The notes below the pieces were generated by a model. It worked only from the letters and a program-made list of their open reading frames with translations. It was not told the origin of the DNA and searched no databases. From Cyanobacteria bacterium QS_4_48_99 (lineage in GTDB: Bacteria > Cyanobacteriota > Cyanobacteriia > Cyanobacteriales > Rubidibacteraceae): a stretch of DNA of 33,463 nt. The translations under genes and the position numbers were made by a program. This document shows positions 25,011 to 33,095 of this stretch, one piece after another; position 1 is the stretch's first letter, and each line of letters begins with the position of its first letter. The stretch is taken from NCBI GenBank assembly GCA_003021505.1, contig PXPT01000138.1:1-33463 (forward strand). Direction: 5' to 3'.

Positions 25011-25792
25011 TTGATTGAGACACTGGCAAGATTGGGCTACGCCGCGAATGGAGTAGTTTATGTGGTAATTGGCGTGCTAGCAGTACAGGCAGCGTTTGGT
25101 TCGGGAGGGAAAACCACTGGTAGCAGTGGGGCTATCCAGACAATAGCAGGGCAGCCATTCGGAAAGTTTTTATTAGCTTTACTCTCGATTGGTCTGATCG
25201 GGTACATCATTTGGTGCTTTGTACAGGCAATAATGGAACCCGGAAATAGAGGCACAGATGTCAAGGGAATTTTATCCCGCCTGGGCTATACAGCCAGCGG
25301 CTTAATTTATGTTGGTTTAGCGGTTACTGCCGTTCGACTGGCAATGGGTTCTGGCAGTGGTGGTGGCGGTGGCCGTACCCAACAGAAGACGGCAAGCTTA
25401 CTTCAACAGCCCTTTGGTCCTTGGTTAGTCGGAATCATAGGGGCACTCATTATTGTCGTCGCCATCTATCAGCTTTATAAATCCTACAGTATGAAATTCC
25501 TTGAAGAACTCAATTTGGATAGGATGAGCCTCAAGCAACAACCAGGGCAATTCGCATCTGCCGATTTGGTTGAGCAGCAAGGGCTGTGGTTTTGGCAATC
25601 ATTGGCTTTTTCTTGATTCAGGCGGCTCGCCAGTCCAATCCTCAGCAAGCACGAGGACTAGATGGAGCATTACAACCCCTCGCACAGCAGCCTTACGGTA
25701 AGTTTCTTCTCGCGTTAGTGGCACTTGGTTTAGTAGCTTTTGCAATTTATATGTTGTTACTGGCGAAATATGCTCGAATTCAGACACTTTGA
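25011..25792 (+). pseudogene. DUF1206-family membrane protein, frameshifted
   Basis: The gene begins at a TTG directly after a GGAAGGAAG Shine-Dalgarno-like run. It encodes DUF1206 repeats, each a pair of membrane helices: ETLARLGYAANGVVYVVIGV, then ILSRLGYTASGLIYVGLAVT. The first frame runs to 25616 but leaves the family near 25535. The third repeat is read in the next frame as RAIRICRFG, stop, AARAVVLAIIGFFLIQAARQ and on to 25792, with the TGA at 25571-25573 where the family has an aliphatic residue. Joining them gives a normal three-repeat, six-helix protein of roughly 260 residues. At least one indel and one nonsense change are seen, so it is very probably non-functional. DUF1206 has no established function. 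Confidence 0.85.
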
Positions 25793-25840
25793 AAAAGAAG
25801 GCAAAAGGAAAAGGGCAAAAGGCAAAAGTAAGAAAAACAA
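25793..25840. repeat. AAAAGGCAAAAG-type tandem repeat
   Basis: AGGCAAAAGGAAAAGGGCAA, AAGGCAAAAGTAAG and AAGAAAAG runs follow the DUF1206 gene. This purine-only low-complexity string type is frequent in cyanobacterial intergenic DNA. Confidence 0.5.
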
Positions 25841-25956
25841 GAAAAGAAAGTATGCTTGCCTTTGTAAAGGCATGATTTTTTTTACCTACGCGTGTGCCGT
25901 TGACAGACTTTCCTCGTTTACAATTTGTAATAGGAAGTTAATTCAACTGTCGCCTT

Positions 25957-26736
25957 ATGCAGTTAACCTATTTTGGAGCCAATAGCTGGCTGCTCGAACT
26001 CGGAAGGCAACGGATACTGGTAGACCCCTGGTTAGTGGGTTCGTTAGTTTTTGGCAATCTTCAGTGGTTTTTCAAAGGGGAGCGCCGTCAGCCCATCGGT
26101 TTAGGTTCCTTCCCTGACAACATTGACCTCATTCTGCTTTCTCAAGGGTTGGAAGACCATGCCCACCAACCCACCCTGAAGCAACTCGACAAAACCATTC
26201 CCGTGGTGGGCTCTGCTAATGCTGCCCAAGTGGCAGAAGAGTTGGGCTACACTCAAGTAACGAAGTTAACTCCTGGTCAAACTTTTACCCTTGCCAACCA
26301 AGTCGAAATCCGTGCCTTGCCAGGAGCGCCGATTGGATTGCAAAAAGAAAATGCCTATCTTCTCAAAGAATGGGAGAGCAAGGCGACGCTCTACTACGAA
26401 CCCCACGGGTTTCCCCCCTCAGAGATTAAAAATTACGCTCCCGTAGATGTGGTGATTAATCCGGTGGTGAATCTGGAACTACCAGTGGCGGGAGCAATTA
26501 TCAAAGGCAAAGCGAGTGCCTTACAGCTCGCCCAGTCGCTAAAACCGCAAGTGATGCTTCCTACGGCAGCAGGTGGGGATGTGGAATACGAGGGATTGGT
26601 GATGTCTCTACTACGCACAGAGGGTAGCGCAGCGGAATTGCGATCGCAACTGAGCAAGCACAACCTTTCTACCCAACTAATCGAGCCTCAGCCAGGAGAA
26701 CCGATTTCACTTCCCCTAGGTAGTCGCGTTGCTTAA
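25957..26736 (+). CDS. metallo-beta-lactamase-fold protein (COG2220-like)
   Basis: This 259-residue protein opens MQLTYFGANSWLLEL, with WLLEL and ILVDPWL as the first strands of the fold. The region that normally reads HxHxDH is LSQGLEDHAHQPTL at 61-74: Q63 replaces the first histidine and L65 the second, while D67 and H68 remain. Residues in EPHGFPPSE (about 148-156) and ALPGAP match the UlaG/COG2220 group. It may be a one-metal or non-hydrolytic member. It converges with the CPBP protease gene, overlapping it tail-to-tail by four bases. Confidence 0.85.
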   Translation: MQLTYFGANSWLLELGRQRILVDPWLVGSLVFGNLQWFFKGERRQPIGLGSFPDNIDLILLSQGLEDHAHQPTLKQLDKTIPVVGSANAAQVAEELGYTQVTKLTPGQTFTLANQVEIRALPGAPIGLQKENAYLLKEWESKATLYYEPHGFPPSEIKNYAPVDVVINPVVNLELPVAGAIIKGKASALQLAQSLKPQVMLPTAAGGDVEYEGLVMSLLRTEGSAAELRSQLSKHNLSTQLIEPQPGEPISLPLGSRVA

Positions 26737-27551
26737 CCCCATAAAACCCATAGAAAAGCGCCAGTTCCTAACAAACAGAGCATACCCGCTCCCCCTGCCA
26801 AAGGTTGACCTCCCCAACCCGTAATCCAGGTTGCTCCCTTGCCTGTATAGGAAATTAATCCAGTTGTGTCTAGGCAAGATATACCCCAAACCCAGCCTGC
26901 GTGGAGTCCCCAGGCTAAACCTAAACTGCCATCATCGACCCACCGTGCCAAAACCAGCACCACTCCCATCAAAAACAGTCCTGGCAGTTGAGGAACAACC
27001 TCTTTTTGCTCCCAAACCAGATGTAGAAGGGCAAAGATAGCACTAGAAATTGCCGTTGCTAACCAGATGGAATAGTCTTGGCTGAGTTCGTTGAGTAAAA
27101 AACCACGAAAAATTAATTCTTCGGTAATTCCAATCCAAAGCCCTAACCCCAGTAGGGGCAGCCAAACTGACGCTAGAGGCTGCTGATTGTTGGGGTTCCA
27201 CTCAATCCAGCCCAGTAACCACTCCACAGCAAACACGCATGCTATCCCGAAAACACTTAAGCCCCATCCCAGTGCTAAAGATATTAAAATAGACGGTTGC
27301 CAACTTAAGCCATAATCGGAAAAAGAGGTTCCCTCTACCCAGCTAGCTCCCCCAACAATAAGAGGAGCAACTAGGTAAAGGGAAGAAATTATGGGCAGTT
27401 TTTGTTTGACTGTTAAGGGATTTGCCACCCGCCCATTAAGCAGGATTGTTAAGGGGATTGCCACAGGCAACCAAAAAATTGTCCAGGCAGCAAAAAAAGC
27501 GATTACTTTTACAATCGCAGCAGGTGGTGGATTAAAAATCGCCATCAACAA
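26733..27551 (-). CDS. CPBP-family intramembrane metalloprotease
   Basis: This 272-residue polytopic membrane protein has the CPBP (CAAX/Abi) motifs: E144-E145-x-x-x-R149 in GITEELIFRGFL, H177 in FALLHLVW and H217 in WGLHAGW. These supply the metal ligands in Rce1-like enzymes. There are about eight hydrophobic segments. Bacterial members are linked to processing of membrane or signal peptides, but no substrate is indicated here. M1 or M3 may be the start. Confidence 0.9.
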   Translation of the reverse strand: MLMAIFNPPPAAIVKVIAFFAAWTIFWLPVAIPLTILLNGRVANPLTVKQKLPIISSLYLVAPLIVGGASWVEGTSFSDYGLSWQPSILISLALGWGLSVFGIACVFAVEWLLGWIEWNPNNQQPLASVWLPLLGLGLWIGITEELIFRGFLLNELSQDYSIWLATAISSAIFALLHLVWEQKEVVPQLPGLFLMGVVLVLARWVDDGSLGLAWGLHAGWVWGISCLDTTGLISYTGKGATWITGWGGQPLAGGAGMLCLLGTGAFLWVLWG

Positions 27552-27615
27552 TTGAAGCTGCTGCCTTCAAGGAAGCATCAATAGAGCAGAGCAACAAAAA
27601 GACTGTTTCCATCTT

Positions 27616-28011
27616 TTAAGCTTCCTGCCCATTCTCCTCCTCCTCCTCATCTAACTGTTTAAGGTGAATGTGCTTATAGCCCAACTTGATTTCAAATTCA
27701 TCGCCAGGCTCTAATCCCATTGCCTCTGTGTAAGTAGAACCAATAACAATTTGACCGTTTCTGTGAACGCTTACCCGATAGGTCGGTTCCCGACCTCGTC
27801 CGTCTCTGCTTCCCTCTGGGTCTAGGGGAATGCCTTTGGCAGCAAGGACGGCATTATAAAAATCCGTTAAATTAACGCGAGTCTGATTGTTTTTGGTGGT
27901 CGCGTAATACCCACATTGCATCGCTGTTTCGCGCCGGGGTAGGTGGGATAGCTCTTTTACTTTTTGAAGCAGCGCTTTTCCGGTTAAGGGAGCAGTTTGG
28001 GTTTCACTCAT
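27616..28011 (-). CDS. cyAbrB-type transcriptional regulator
   Basis: This 131-residue cyanobacterial AbrB has its DNA-binding swapped-hairpin fold at the C-terminus (YRVSVHRNGQIVIGSTYTEA, then MGLEPGDEFEIKLGYKHIHL) and a conserved N-terminal half (LTGKALLQKVKELSHLPRRE, then TRVNLTDFYNAVLAAKGIPL). This inverts the order found in Bacillus AbrB and is typical of cyAbrB. It ends in an acidic tail. Its divergence from sdhB matches the neighbourhood I recall for Synechocystis sll0822 (cyAbrB2, next to an sdhB), so it is more likely cyAbrB2 than cyAbrB1. It controls carbon and nitrogen genes in Synechocystis. The gene may be autoregulated through the IR at 28076-28114. Confidence 0.9.
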   Translation of the reverse strand: MSETQTAPLTGKALLQKVKELSHLPRRETAMQCGYYATTKNNQTRVNLTDFYNAVLAAKGIPLDPEGSRDGRGREPTYRVSVHRNGQIVIGSTYTEAMGLEPGDEFEIKLGYKHIHLKQLDEEEEENGQEA

Positions 28012-28357
28012 ATTTTACAGAAATATCTTGCAATTGTTCTTGATTGTGGAAGCAGTTTTTTGCTTCTTGTTTGTTCTGTTAACAATATATCGTTAAATAC
28101 CGCTTAGTTAACAGTATTTTTTCGGTGAAATTTGTGAAATTCAAACCTAAGCTGACCAGGATAAGTTAATCTCTTCGTTGTTAATCTGTACTTAGCGACT
28201 TGGCTTTTTTTAGACCGACAAGACAAGCTGGTAAGATTCGGCAGTGACATCTAATTGTCTTAGACTGGTAAGGGCGAGGGAAATTTAGACCACTTCACTC
28301 TGTCTGGGTGGAGTGATTGGCAGCTCTATCTAAGTTGGAAATGACAGCTCGTATAAC
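28012..28357. promoter_or_regulatory. divergent promoter region with 8-bp inverted repeat
   Basis: CTGTTAAC (28076-28083) and GTTAACAG (28107-28114) form a perfect inverted repeat with a 23-bp spacer and GTTAA-rich half-sites. It lies 65-103 bp upstream of the cyAbrB start and about 245 bp before sdhB. It may be an operator, but I cannot name a regulator. Confidence 0.45.
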
Positions 28358-29356
28358 ATGCAAGTCCTTTTTAAAGTAATCCGACAGAAGCAGAATACAG
28401 CCCCTAGCGTTCAGACTTATCCCTTGGATGTTGATCCTGAGAATACAGTTCTCCAAGGTTTGAATCGGATTAAGTGGGAACTAGATGGGAGCCTTGCTTT
28501 TCGCAAGAATTGCCGCAATACAATTTGTGGTAGCTGCGCGATGAGAATTAATGGTCGTTCGGCTTTGGCTTGTAAGGAAAAAGTCAAGAATGAACTGATG
28601 AACGAGCTGGCAATATCGGCGGCGAAACTTCCAGAAATCACCGTTGCTCCCATGGGAAATATGCCTGTAATCAAGGATTTAGTGGTTGATATGAGCCGTT
28701 TCTGGGAACACCTAGAAGCAGTAGAACCCTACGTCAGCACCCAGGCTCGCGCAGTCCCAGAGCGGGAATTTTTACAGACCCCCGAGCAGCGATCGCGCCT
28801 CAACCAAAGTGGTAATTGTATCATGTGCGGCGCTTGTTATTCTGAATGCAATGCCCGCGAGGTAAATCCCGATTTTGTTGGTCCTCACGCCCTTGCCAAG
28901 GCACAGCGGATGGTGGAAGACTCCAGGGATACTGATACCGAAGCCCGCCTGGAAGAGTATAACAAAGGAACTCAGGGGGTTTGGGGATGTACCCGTTGCT
29001 ATCTTTGCAATGCCGTCTGTCCAATGGGCGTTGAGCCCATGGATAGAATTGGCGAGGTTAAACAGCAAATTTTAGAGCGAAAAGATGCCCAGGATAGTCG
29101 CCCTGTTCGCCATCGGAAAGTGTTTATAGACTTAGTTAAACAGGGAGGTTGGCTCGATGAGCGCAAGTTTGCTCTTTTGGTAGTCAGCAACACGCTTCGA
29201 GACTTACGCGGTTTAGTTAGTCTTGCTCCGCTGGGATTGAGGATGTTAGCGAGCGGGAAATTTCCCCTACGCTTTGAGCCTTCCCAGGGAACGAAAGAAG
29301 TGCGATCGCTGATTGAAGCAGTGCAACGCCAAAACTCCCAAACCTCTGACAAATAA
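28358..29356 (+). CDS. sdhB: succinate dehydrogenase/fumarate reductase iron-sulfur subunit
   Basis: SdhB carries electrons from the flavoprotein to quinone at the membrane. Three cluster motifs are visible: C52, C57, C60 and C72 for [2Fe-2S] (CRNTICGSCAMRINGRS then ALAC); C154-x2-C157-x2-C160-x3-C164; and C211-x2-C214-x2-C217-x3-C221-P. Classical SdhB has three cysteines for a [3Fe-4S] in the last motif. Here four adjacent ones suggest two [4Fe-4S] clusters, as in the SQR type E class. The length of 332 aa exceeds the usual 240. No SdhA is adjacent, which is common in cyanobacteria. The CDS starts at ATG 28358, with no strong Shine-Dalgarno sequence. Confidence 0.93.
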   Translation: MQVLFKVIRQKQNTAPSVQTYPLDVDPENTVLQGLNRIKWELDGSLAFRKNCRNTICGSCAMRINGRSALACKEKVKNELMNELAISAAKLPEITVAPMGNMPVIKDLVVDMSRFWEHLEAVEPYVSTQARAVPEREFLQTPEQRSRLNQSGNCIMCGACYSECNAREVNPDFVGPHALAKAQRMVEDSRDTDTEARLEEYNKGTQGVWGCTRCYLCNAVCPMGVEPMDRIGEVKQQILERKDAQDSRPVRHRKVFIDLVKQGGWLDERKFALLVVSNTLRDLRGLVSLAPLGLRMLASGKFPLRFEPSQGTKEVRSLIEAVQRQNSQTSDK

Positions 29357-29481
29357 TTTTAGATTTGGGATTGCGGATTTTATTTGGGGCTTATGCCTAT
29401 TCCCTAATCCAGAATCGATTGACTCCCCATCCCATCTGATGCGGAGTAAGCAGAGAGTATAAATGGAGAACACAAAAAGTC

Positions 29482-29670
29482 ATGAATTCCGAAGAACAAG
29501 TAGCTTCCGAGGATCAATCTTTGATTCCCCAAATCGAAGAACCTGCTTTCGGATGGACACCTTATGCGGAACGCATCAACGGGCGCTTTGCCATGATTGG
29601 TTTTGTCGCTTTGTTATCAATTGAGCTAATCACTGGTGTCGACTTTTTTACCTGGCTAGGAGTGCGCTAG
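29482..29670 (+). CDS. high light-inducible protein (HLIP/SCP, one-helix)
   Basis: This 62-residue single-helix protein has the chlorophyll-binding motif E30-R-I-N33-G-R-F-A-M-I-G-F followed by a hydrophobic helix ([15 protein letters not shown]). HLIPs bind chlorophyll and carotenoid and protect photosystem II assembly intermediates in thylakoids. An AATGGAG Shine-Dalgarno-like sequence lies about 12 nt upstream of the ATG. The gene is monocistronic between sdhB and ycf66. Which member (hliA to hliD) it is cannot be told from sequence alone. Confidence 0.92.
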   Translation: MNSEEQVASEDQSLIPQIEEPAFGWTPYAERINGRFAMIGFVALLSIELITGVDFFTWLGVR

Positions 29671-29738
29671 TAGGAATTTCCACCCACGTGTTCGTAGCTC
29701 CAGGGCATATAGCAGCGGAAATAATTGCTCCACAAATC

Positions 29739-30545
29739 TCAATACTCGGAATCCCCTAAATCATCGCTGGCGTCATCGTAATAGGCATTACCTACGGGTT
29801 GATAATCGACATAATCCCCAGTAGCTCTCCTAGATTCCCTTCTTGGGGATGCCATTCTCTCATCCGAGGGACGCGGACGTGAGCGTTTTGGTCTTGGGGG
29901 AGCATCAGAGGTATAACTTTCTGGACGAGAGCGGCGAGGAGAACGAGAACGCCTGGAAGGATAGGGACGCTCCTCAAAATCATCCCGAGACTCTCTTTCA
30001 TTTTCATACCATTCACTTGAAGAGGGGCGGGGACGACGCTTACGAGGCTGTTCTCCGGAATCATATCGCTCAGAACGGCTTCGAGTCGGCATACGGCGCG
30101 TTTCCGTATCATATTCGTACCCTTCTGTGCGTTTGGAACGAGAGTCTCGCGTTCCTCGCAGCCTTGGGCTAATCTCTTCCTCTTCTTCCTCAGGTTCGAG
30201 TTCATCCAATTCCGCCCGATACACCTTGCTAGTAGGACGTTCGTCATCCACGATGGGGGTGTCACGTTTGGCTTGTTCAGTAGCAACACCACGCAAGCGA
30301 ATGGTTTCCACAGCAAAAGCAACCGATACGGCAGTCAGCAGAAACTGACCAAATTGCAGAATGGGGTCAAGCCGCCATCCCTGAAACAGAAGGATGAAGC
30401 CGCAGAGTAGCCCCACTGCGGCAAAAAAGATGTCTTGGTCTCTCGATAACTCGGGACGCATCGAGCGCATGAAGTAGAGCGAAGCTCCTGCTACTGCCAA
30501 AAAAATGCCCAGAACACTGGCTGAGTTCAGCCCAAAATTTACCAT
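29739..30545 (-). CDS. ycf66: Ycf66-family protein
   Basis: This 268-residue protein has three N-terminal membrane helices (about 8-26, 38-56 and 66-84: SVLGIFLAVAGASLYFM, DIFFAAVGLLCGFILLF, QFLLTAVSVAFAVETI), then a long hydrophilic, Arg/Ser/Pro/Glu-rich tail that ends DDLGDSEY. The tail's length and composition are low-complexity and probably disordered. Ycf66 is conserved in cyanobacteria and some algal plastids, and its function is unknown. On this strand the psbX gene lies upstream, suggesting possible readthrough. It faces the HLIP gene convergently. Confidence 0.9.
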   Translation of the reverse strand: MVNFGLNSASVLGIFLAVAGASLYFMRSMRPELSRDQDIFFAAVGLLCGFILLFQGWRLDPILQFGQFLLTAVSVAFAVETIRLRGVATEQAKRDTPIVDDERPTSKVYRAELDELEPEEEEEEISPRLRGTRDSRSKRTEGYEYDTETRRMPTRSRSERYDSGEQPRKRRPRPSSSEWYENERESRDDFEERPYPSRRSRSPRRSRPESYTSDAPPRPKRSRPRPSDERMASPRRESRRATGDYVDYQPVGNAYYDDASDDLGDSEY

Positions 30546-30915
30546 TGCTACTCTCCTTAGTCAGTTCTATGGTAGCGAGTTTAGTTGTAGTATGCCGCCG
30601 TTAGATCAATTTTTTTAAACCACTCTGATGATGAGATAGTAACCTATGCTGACCTAGGAGCGCTAGGAGATGCTGTAATTAATATCGTTACGAAACTATT
30701 CTGAGTTTGTTAAGAGAGCTTATTCCTTACTAGAGAAGCCATCACTCCTTATGGGAGTTGGCTGAATTCCTACCTAGCCAAGGGTAAACCGCTACCAGTT
30801 TATCGCAGTTCAATTAGCTCACCAGCCGCTCGCAACCACGCCATTCTTACCCAAATTTTACTAGACCTCAGTTTCCCCATGAGCGAGAAACTGAGGTTGT
30901 TATCTCAAACAGGCA
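30546..30915. other. ycf66-psbX spacer with two hairpins
   Basis: AGCCA-TC-ACTCC pairs with GGAGT-TGGCT (30737-30763, loop TTATG, 2-nt bulge). The 11-bp hairpin at 30865-30897 is annotated separately. No open reading frame is convincing. The spacer may hold the ycf66 promoter and the psbX 3' UTR. Confidence 0.45.
30865..30897 (-). terminator. hairpin after psbX, weak terminator
   Basis: ACCTCAGTTTC (30865-30875) pairs perfectly with GAAACTGAGGT (30887-30897), an 11-bp stem with an 11-nt loop, 18 bp past the psbX stop. The following minus-strand bases are CTAGTAAAATTT, so the U tract is poor. It may be an mRNA-stabilising or partial terminator structure. Confidence 0.4.
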
Positions 30916-31035
30916 TTAAGAACGCGTGACTTTATCTTTTTGGCTGATAAAGATTAGTCCTACCACAACTGGGACAACGACAACCACTACACCAGCCAAA
31001 AGACTGTAGAAAAAATTCACTAAAGACGGAGTCAT
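30916..31035 (-). CDS. psbX: photosystem II reaction centre protein X
   Basis: This 39-residue single-helix PSII subunit starts at ATG 31035 (MTPSLVNFFYSLLAGVVVVV). It continues with a hydrophobic PVVVGLIFIS and ends in QKDKVTRS. The N-terminal MTPSLxNFxxSL and the helix ending VGLIFISQKDK match cyanobacterial PsbX. A second ATG two codons upstream (31041) would add MS; the shorter start agrees with known PsbX. It sits in the thylakoid membrane near the Q(B) side of PSII. It is divergent from yggT, with the CAG tract between them. Confidence 0.92.
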   Translation of the reverse strand: MTPSLVNFFYSLLAGVVVVVVPVVVGLIFISQKDKVTRS

Positions 31036-31389
<354 letters not shown>

Positions 31390-31680
31390 ATGAGTGCCGC
31401 TAACCTAGCAATTTTGCTTTTAAGTATCTTCTTGGGAGTGATGACCTTCCTGTTTATCTTTCGGATTGTCTTAACGTGGTATCCCAAGCTAGATTTGAAT
31501 CGCCTCCCCTTTAATTTAATCGCGTGGCCCACAGAACCCTTTCTTGTGCCCTTGCGTAAAATCGTACCGCCCATTGGCGGAGTGGACATTACTCCCATTA
31601 TCTGGGTAGGGATTTTTACGCTACTACGGGAACTCCTCTTGGGGCAGCAGGGATTACTTAAGATGGCGCTTCAGATGTAA
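31390..31680 (+). CDS. YggT-family membrane protein (Ycf19-like)
   Basis: From the ATG at 31390 the protein is 96 aa with two hydrophobic helices (NLAILLLSIFLGVMTFLFIF and ITPIIWVGIFTLLRELLL) separated by the family loop LTWYPKLDLNRLPF, EPFLVPLRKIVPPIGGVD. An upstream TTG at 31366 is also open but less likely. YggT/Ycf19 proteins occur in cyanobacteria and plastids, and have been implicated in cell division/nucleoid distribution or membrane-complex biogenesis (reported, not deduced here). The gene ends close to the convergent accC. Confidence 0.9.
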   Translation: MSAANLAILLLSIFLGVMTFLFIFRIVLTWYPKLDLNRLPFNLIAWPTEPFLVPLRKIVPPIGGVDITPIIWVGIFTLLRELLLGQQGLLKMALQM

Positions 31681-31760
31681 TAGGTTCGGGTTACAGGTTA
31701 AAGGTTACAGGTTATGAGCAACCTTCAACATGCAACTTTTAACCTTCAACGTTGCATGAG
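31681..31760. repeat. GGTTAAA-type repeats and hairpin between yggT and accC
   Basis: GGTTACAGGTTAAAGGTTAC and further units are followed by CATGCAAC (31729-31736) and GTTGCATG (31751-31758), a perfect 8-bp inverted repeat that overlaps the accC stop. Similar heptamers occur at 22575-22605. The hairpin could act for both convergent genes, but no long T tract is present. Confidence 0.55.
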
Positions 31761-33095
31761 ATGCTGTTCTACGAAATTAGTATAGACCTCGCCTGCTAAA
31801 AAGGCTGGGGTCTCCAGAATATTTTGATGAAAGCCAATTGTAGTGTGTACTCCTGTAATCGCACACTGTCGTAAGGCTCGTCTCATTCGCATAATCGCTG
31901 CTTCGCGTTCTGGTCCCCAGACGATTAATTTGCCAATCAGAGAGTCGTAATAGGGCGGAATTTCGTAATCAGTGTAGACATGGGAATCCATGCGTACTCC
32001 CGGACCGCCTGGGGGTAGGTAGCCGCTGATTTGTCCTGGATGGGGGCGAAAATCGTGGTCAGGGTCTTCGGCATTAATGCGACACTCAATCGCGTGACCT
32101 CTAAAGTCCACCTGCTCTTGCGTAAGCTGGAGTTTTTCTCCCTGGGCAATGCGAATTTGCTCCGCAATCAGGTCAATTCCGGTAATCATCTCGGTGATAG
32201 GGTGCTCCACTTGAATGCGGGTATTCATCTCCATAAAGTAGAAATTCCCGGAATCGTCAACGAGAAACTCCACCGTTCCCGCACCAACGTAGTTAATGGA
32301 GCGAGCCGCCCGAACCGCCGCAGCGCCCATTTTTTCCCGCAATAGGGGATCAAGAACTGGACTAGGGGCTTCTTCAAGTAATTTTTGATGACGCCGCTGG
32401 ATGGAGCAATCTCGTTCCCCCAAATGAATCGCGTTGCCGAAGCTGTCGGCTAAGATTTGAAATTCGATGTGGCGGGGACGCTCGACAAATTTTTCGAGAT
32501 ATACCCCCGCATTTCCAAAAGCCGCCTCCGATTCTCCTTGGGCAGCCTGGAACAACTTGCTCAACTCCTCGTCCTGGCGTACTAGGCGCATCCCACGACC
32601 ACCACCACCCGCAGTCGCTTTGAGCATGACCGGATAGCCCATATCGGCAGCAGTTGCTCGTGCTTCTCGCTCATTCTCTAGCAGCCCTTCACTCCCTGGT
32701 ACAATTGGGACTCCCGCCTTTTGAATCGTTTCTCTAGCAGTGGATTTATCTCCCATGGTTCGGATTGCTTCGGGAGAAGGACCAATGAAGGTAATGCGAT
32801 GGTCAGCGCAAATTTCGGCAAAGCGGGCATTTTCCGCTAGAAATCCATAGCCGGGATGAATGGCTGTGACGTTGCGGGTGAGAGCAGCAGCCATGAGATT
32901 GGGAATATTTAAATAACTCTTGCTAGTGGGGGAAGGTCCAATGCATACGCTTTCGTCGGCGAGCTGAACGTGGAGGGCATTGCGGTCAATGGTGGAGTGA
33001 ACTGCAACCGTGGCAATCCCCATTTCCTCGCAGCCGTGCAGAATCCGCAGGGCAATCTCCCCTCGGTTAGCAATTAAAATTTTTGAAAATTGCAT
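31746..33095 (-). CDS. accC: acetyl-CoA carboxylase biotin carboxylase subunit
   Basis: AccC carboxylates biotin on AccB with bicarbonate and ATP in the first step of fatty acid synthesis. From the ATG at 33095 it is 449 aa, the normal length, starting [20 protein letters not shown]. The open frame extends upstream to 33164, but those residues are not conserved. ATP-grasp landmarks are [12 protein letters not shown] at 78-89, the glycine-rich loop GGGGRGMR at 163-170 with K159 before it, and a [16 protein letters not shown] segment with the catalytic glutamate and arginine. A dimeric cytoplasmic enzyme. accB is not nearby, consistent with the scattered acc genes of cyanobacteria. Confidence 0.97.
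   Translation of the reverse strand: MQFSKILIANRGEIALRILHGCEEMGIATVAVHSTIDRNALHVQLADESVCIGPSPTSKSYLNIPNLMAAALTRNVTAIHPGYGFLAENARFAEICADHRITFIGPSPEAIRTMGDKSTARETIQKAGVPIVPGSEGLLENEREARATAADMGYPVMLKATAGGGGRGMRLVRQDEELSKLFQAAQGESEAAFGNAGVYLEKFVERPRHIEFQILADSFGNAIHLGERDCSIQRRHQKLLEEAPSPVLDPLLREKMGAAAVRAARSINYVGAGTVEFLVDDSGNFYFMEMNTRIQVEHPITEMITGIDLIAEQIRIAQGEKLQLTQEQVDFRGHAIECRINAEDPDHDFRPHPGQISGYLPPGGPGVRMDSHVYTDYEIPPYYDSLIGKLIVWGPEREAAIMRMRRALRQCAITGVHTTIGFHQNILETPAFLAGEVYTNFVEQHLMQR

Noticed and set aside
29792-30348. Open frames in other frames and on the opposite strand across ycf66
   Set aside because: They are shadows of the Arg/Ser-rich low-complexity tail of ycf66 and match no known family.
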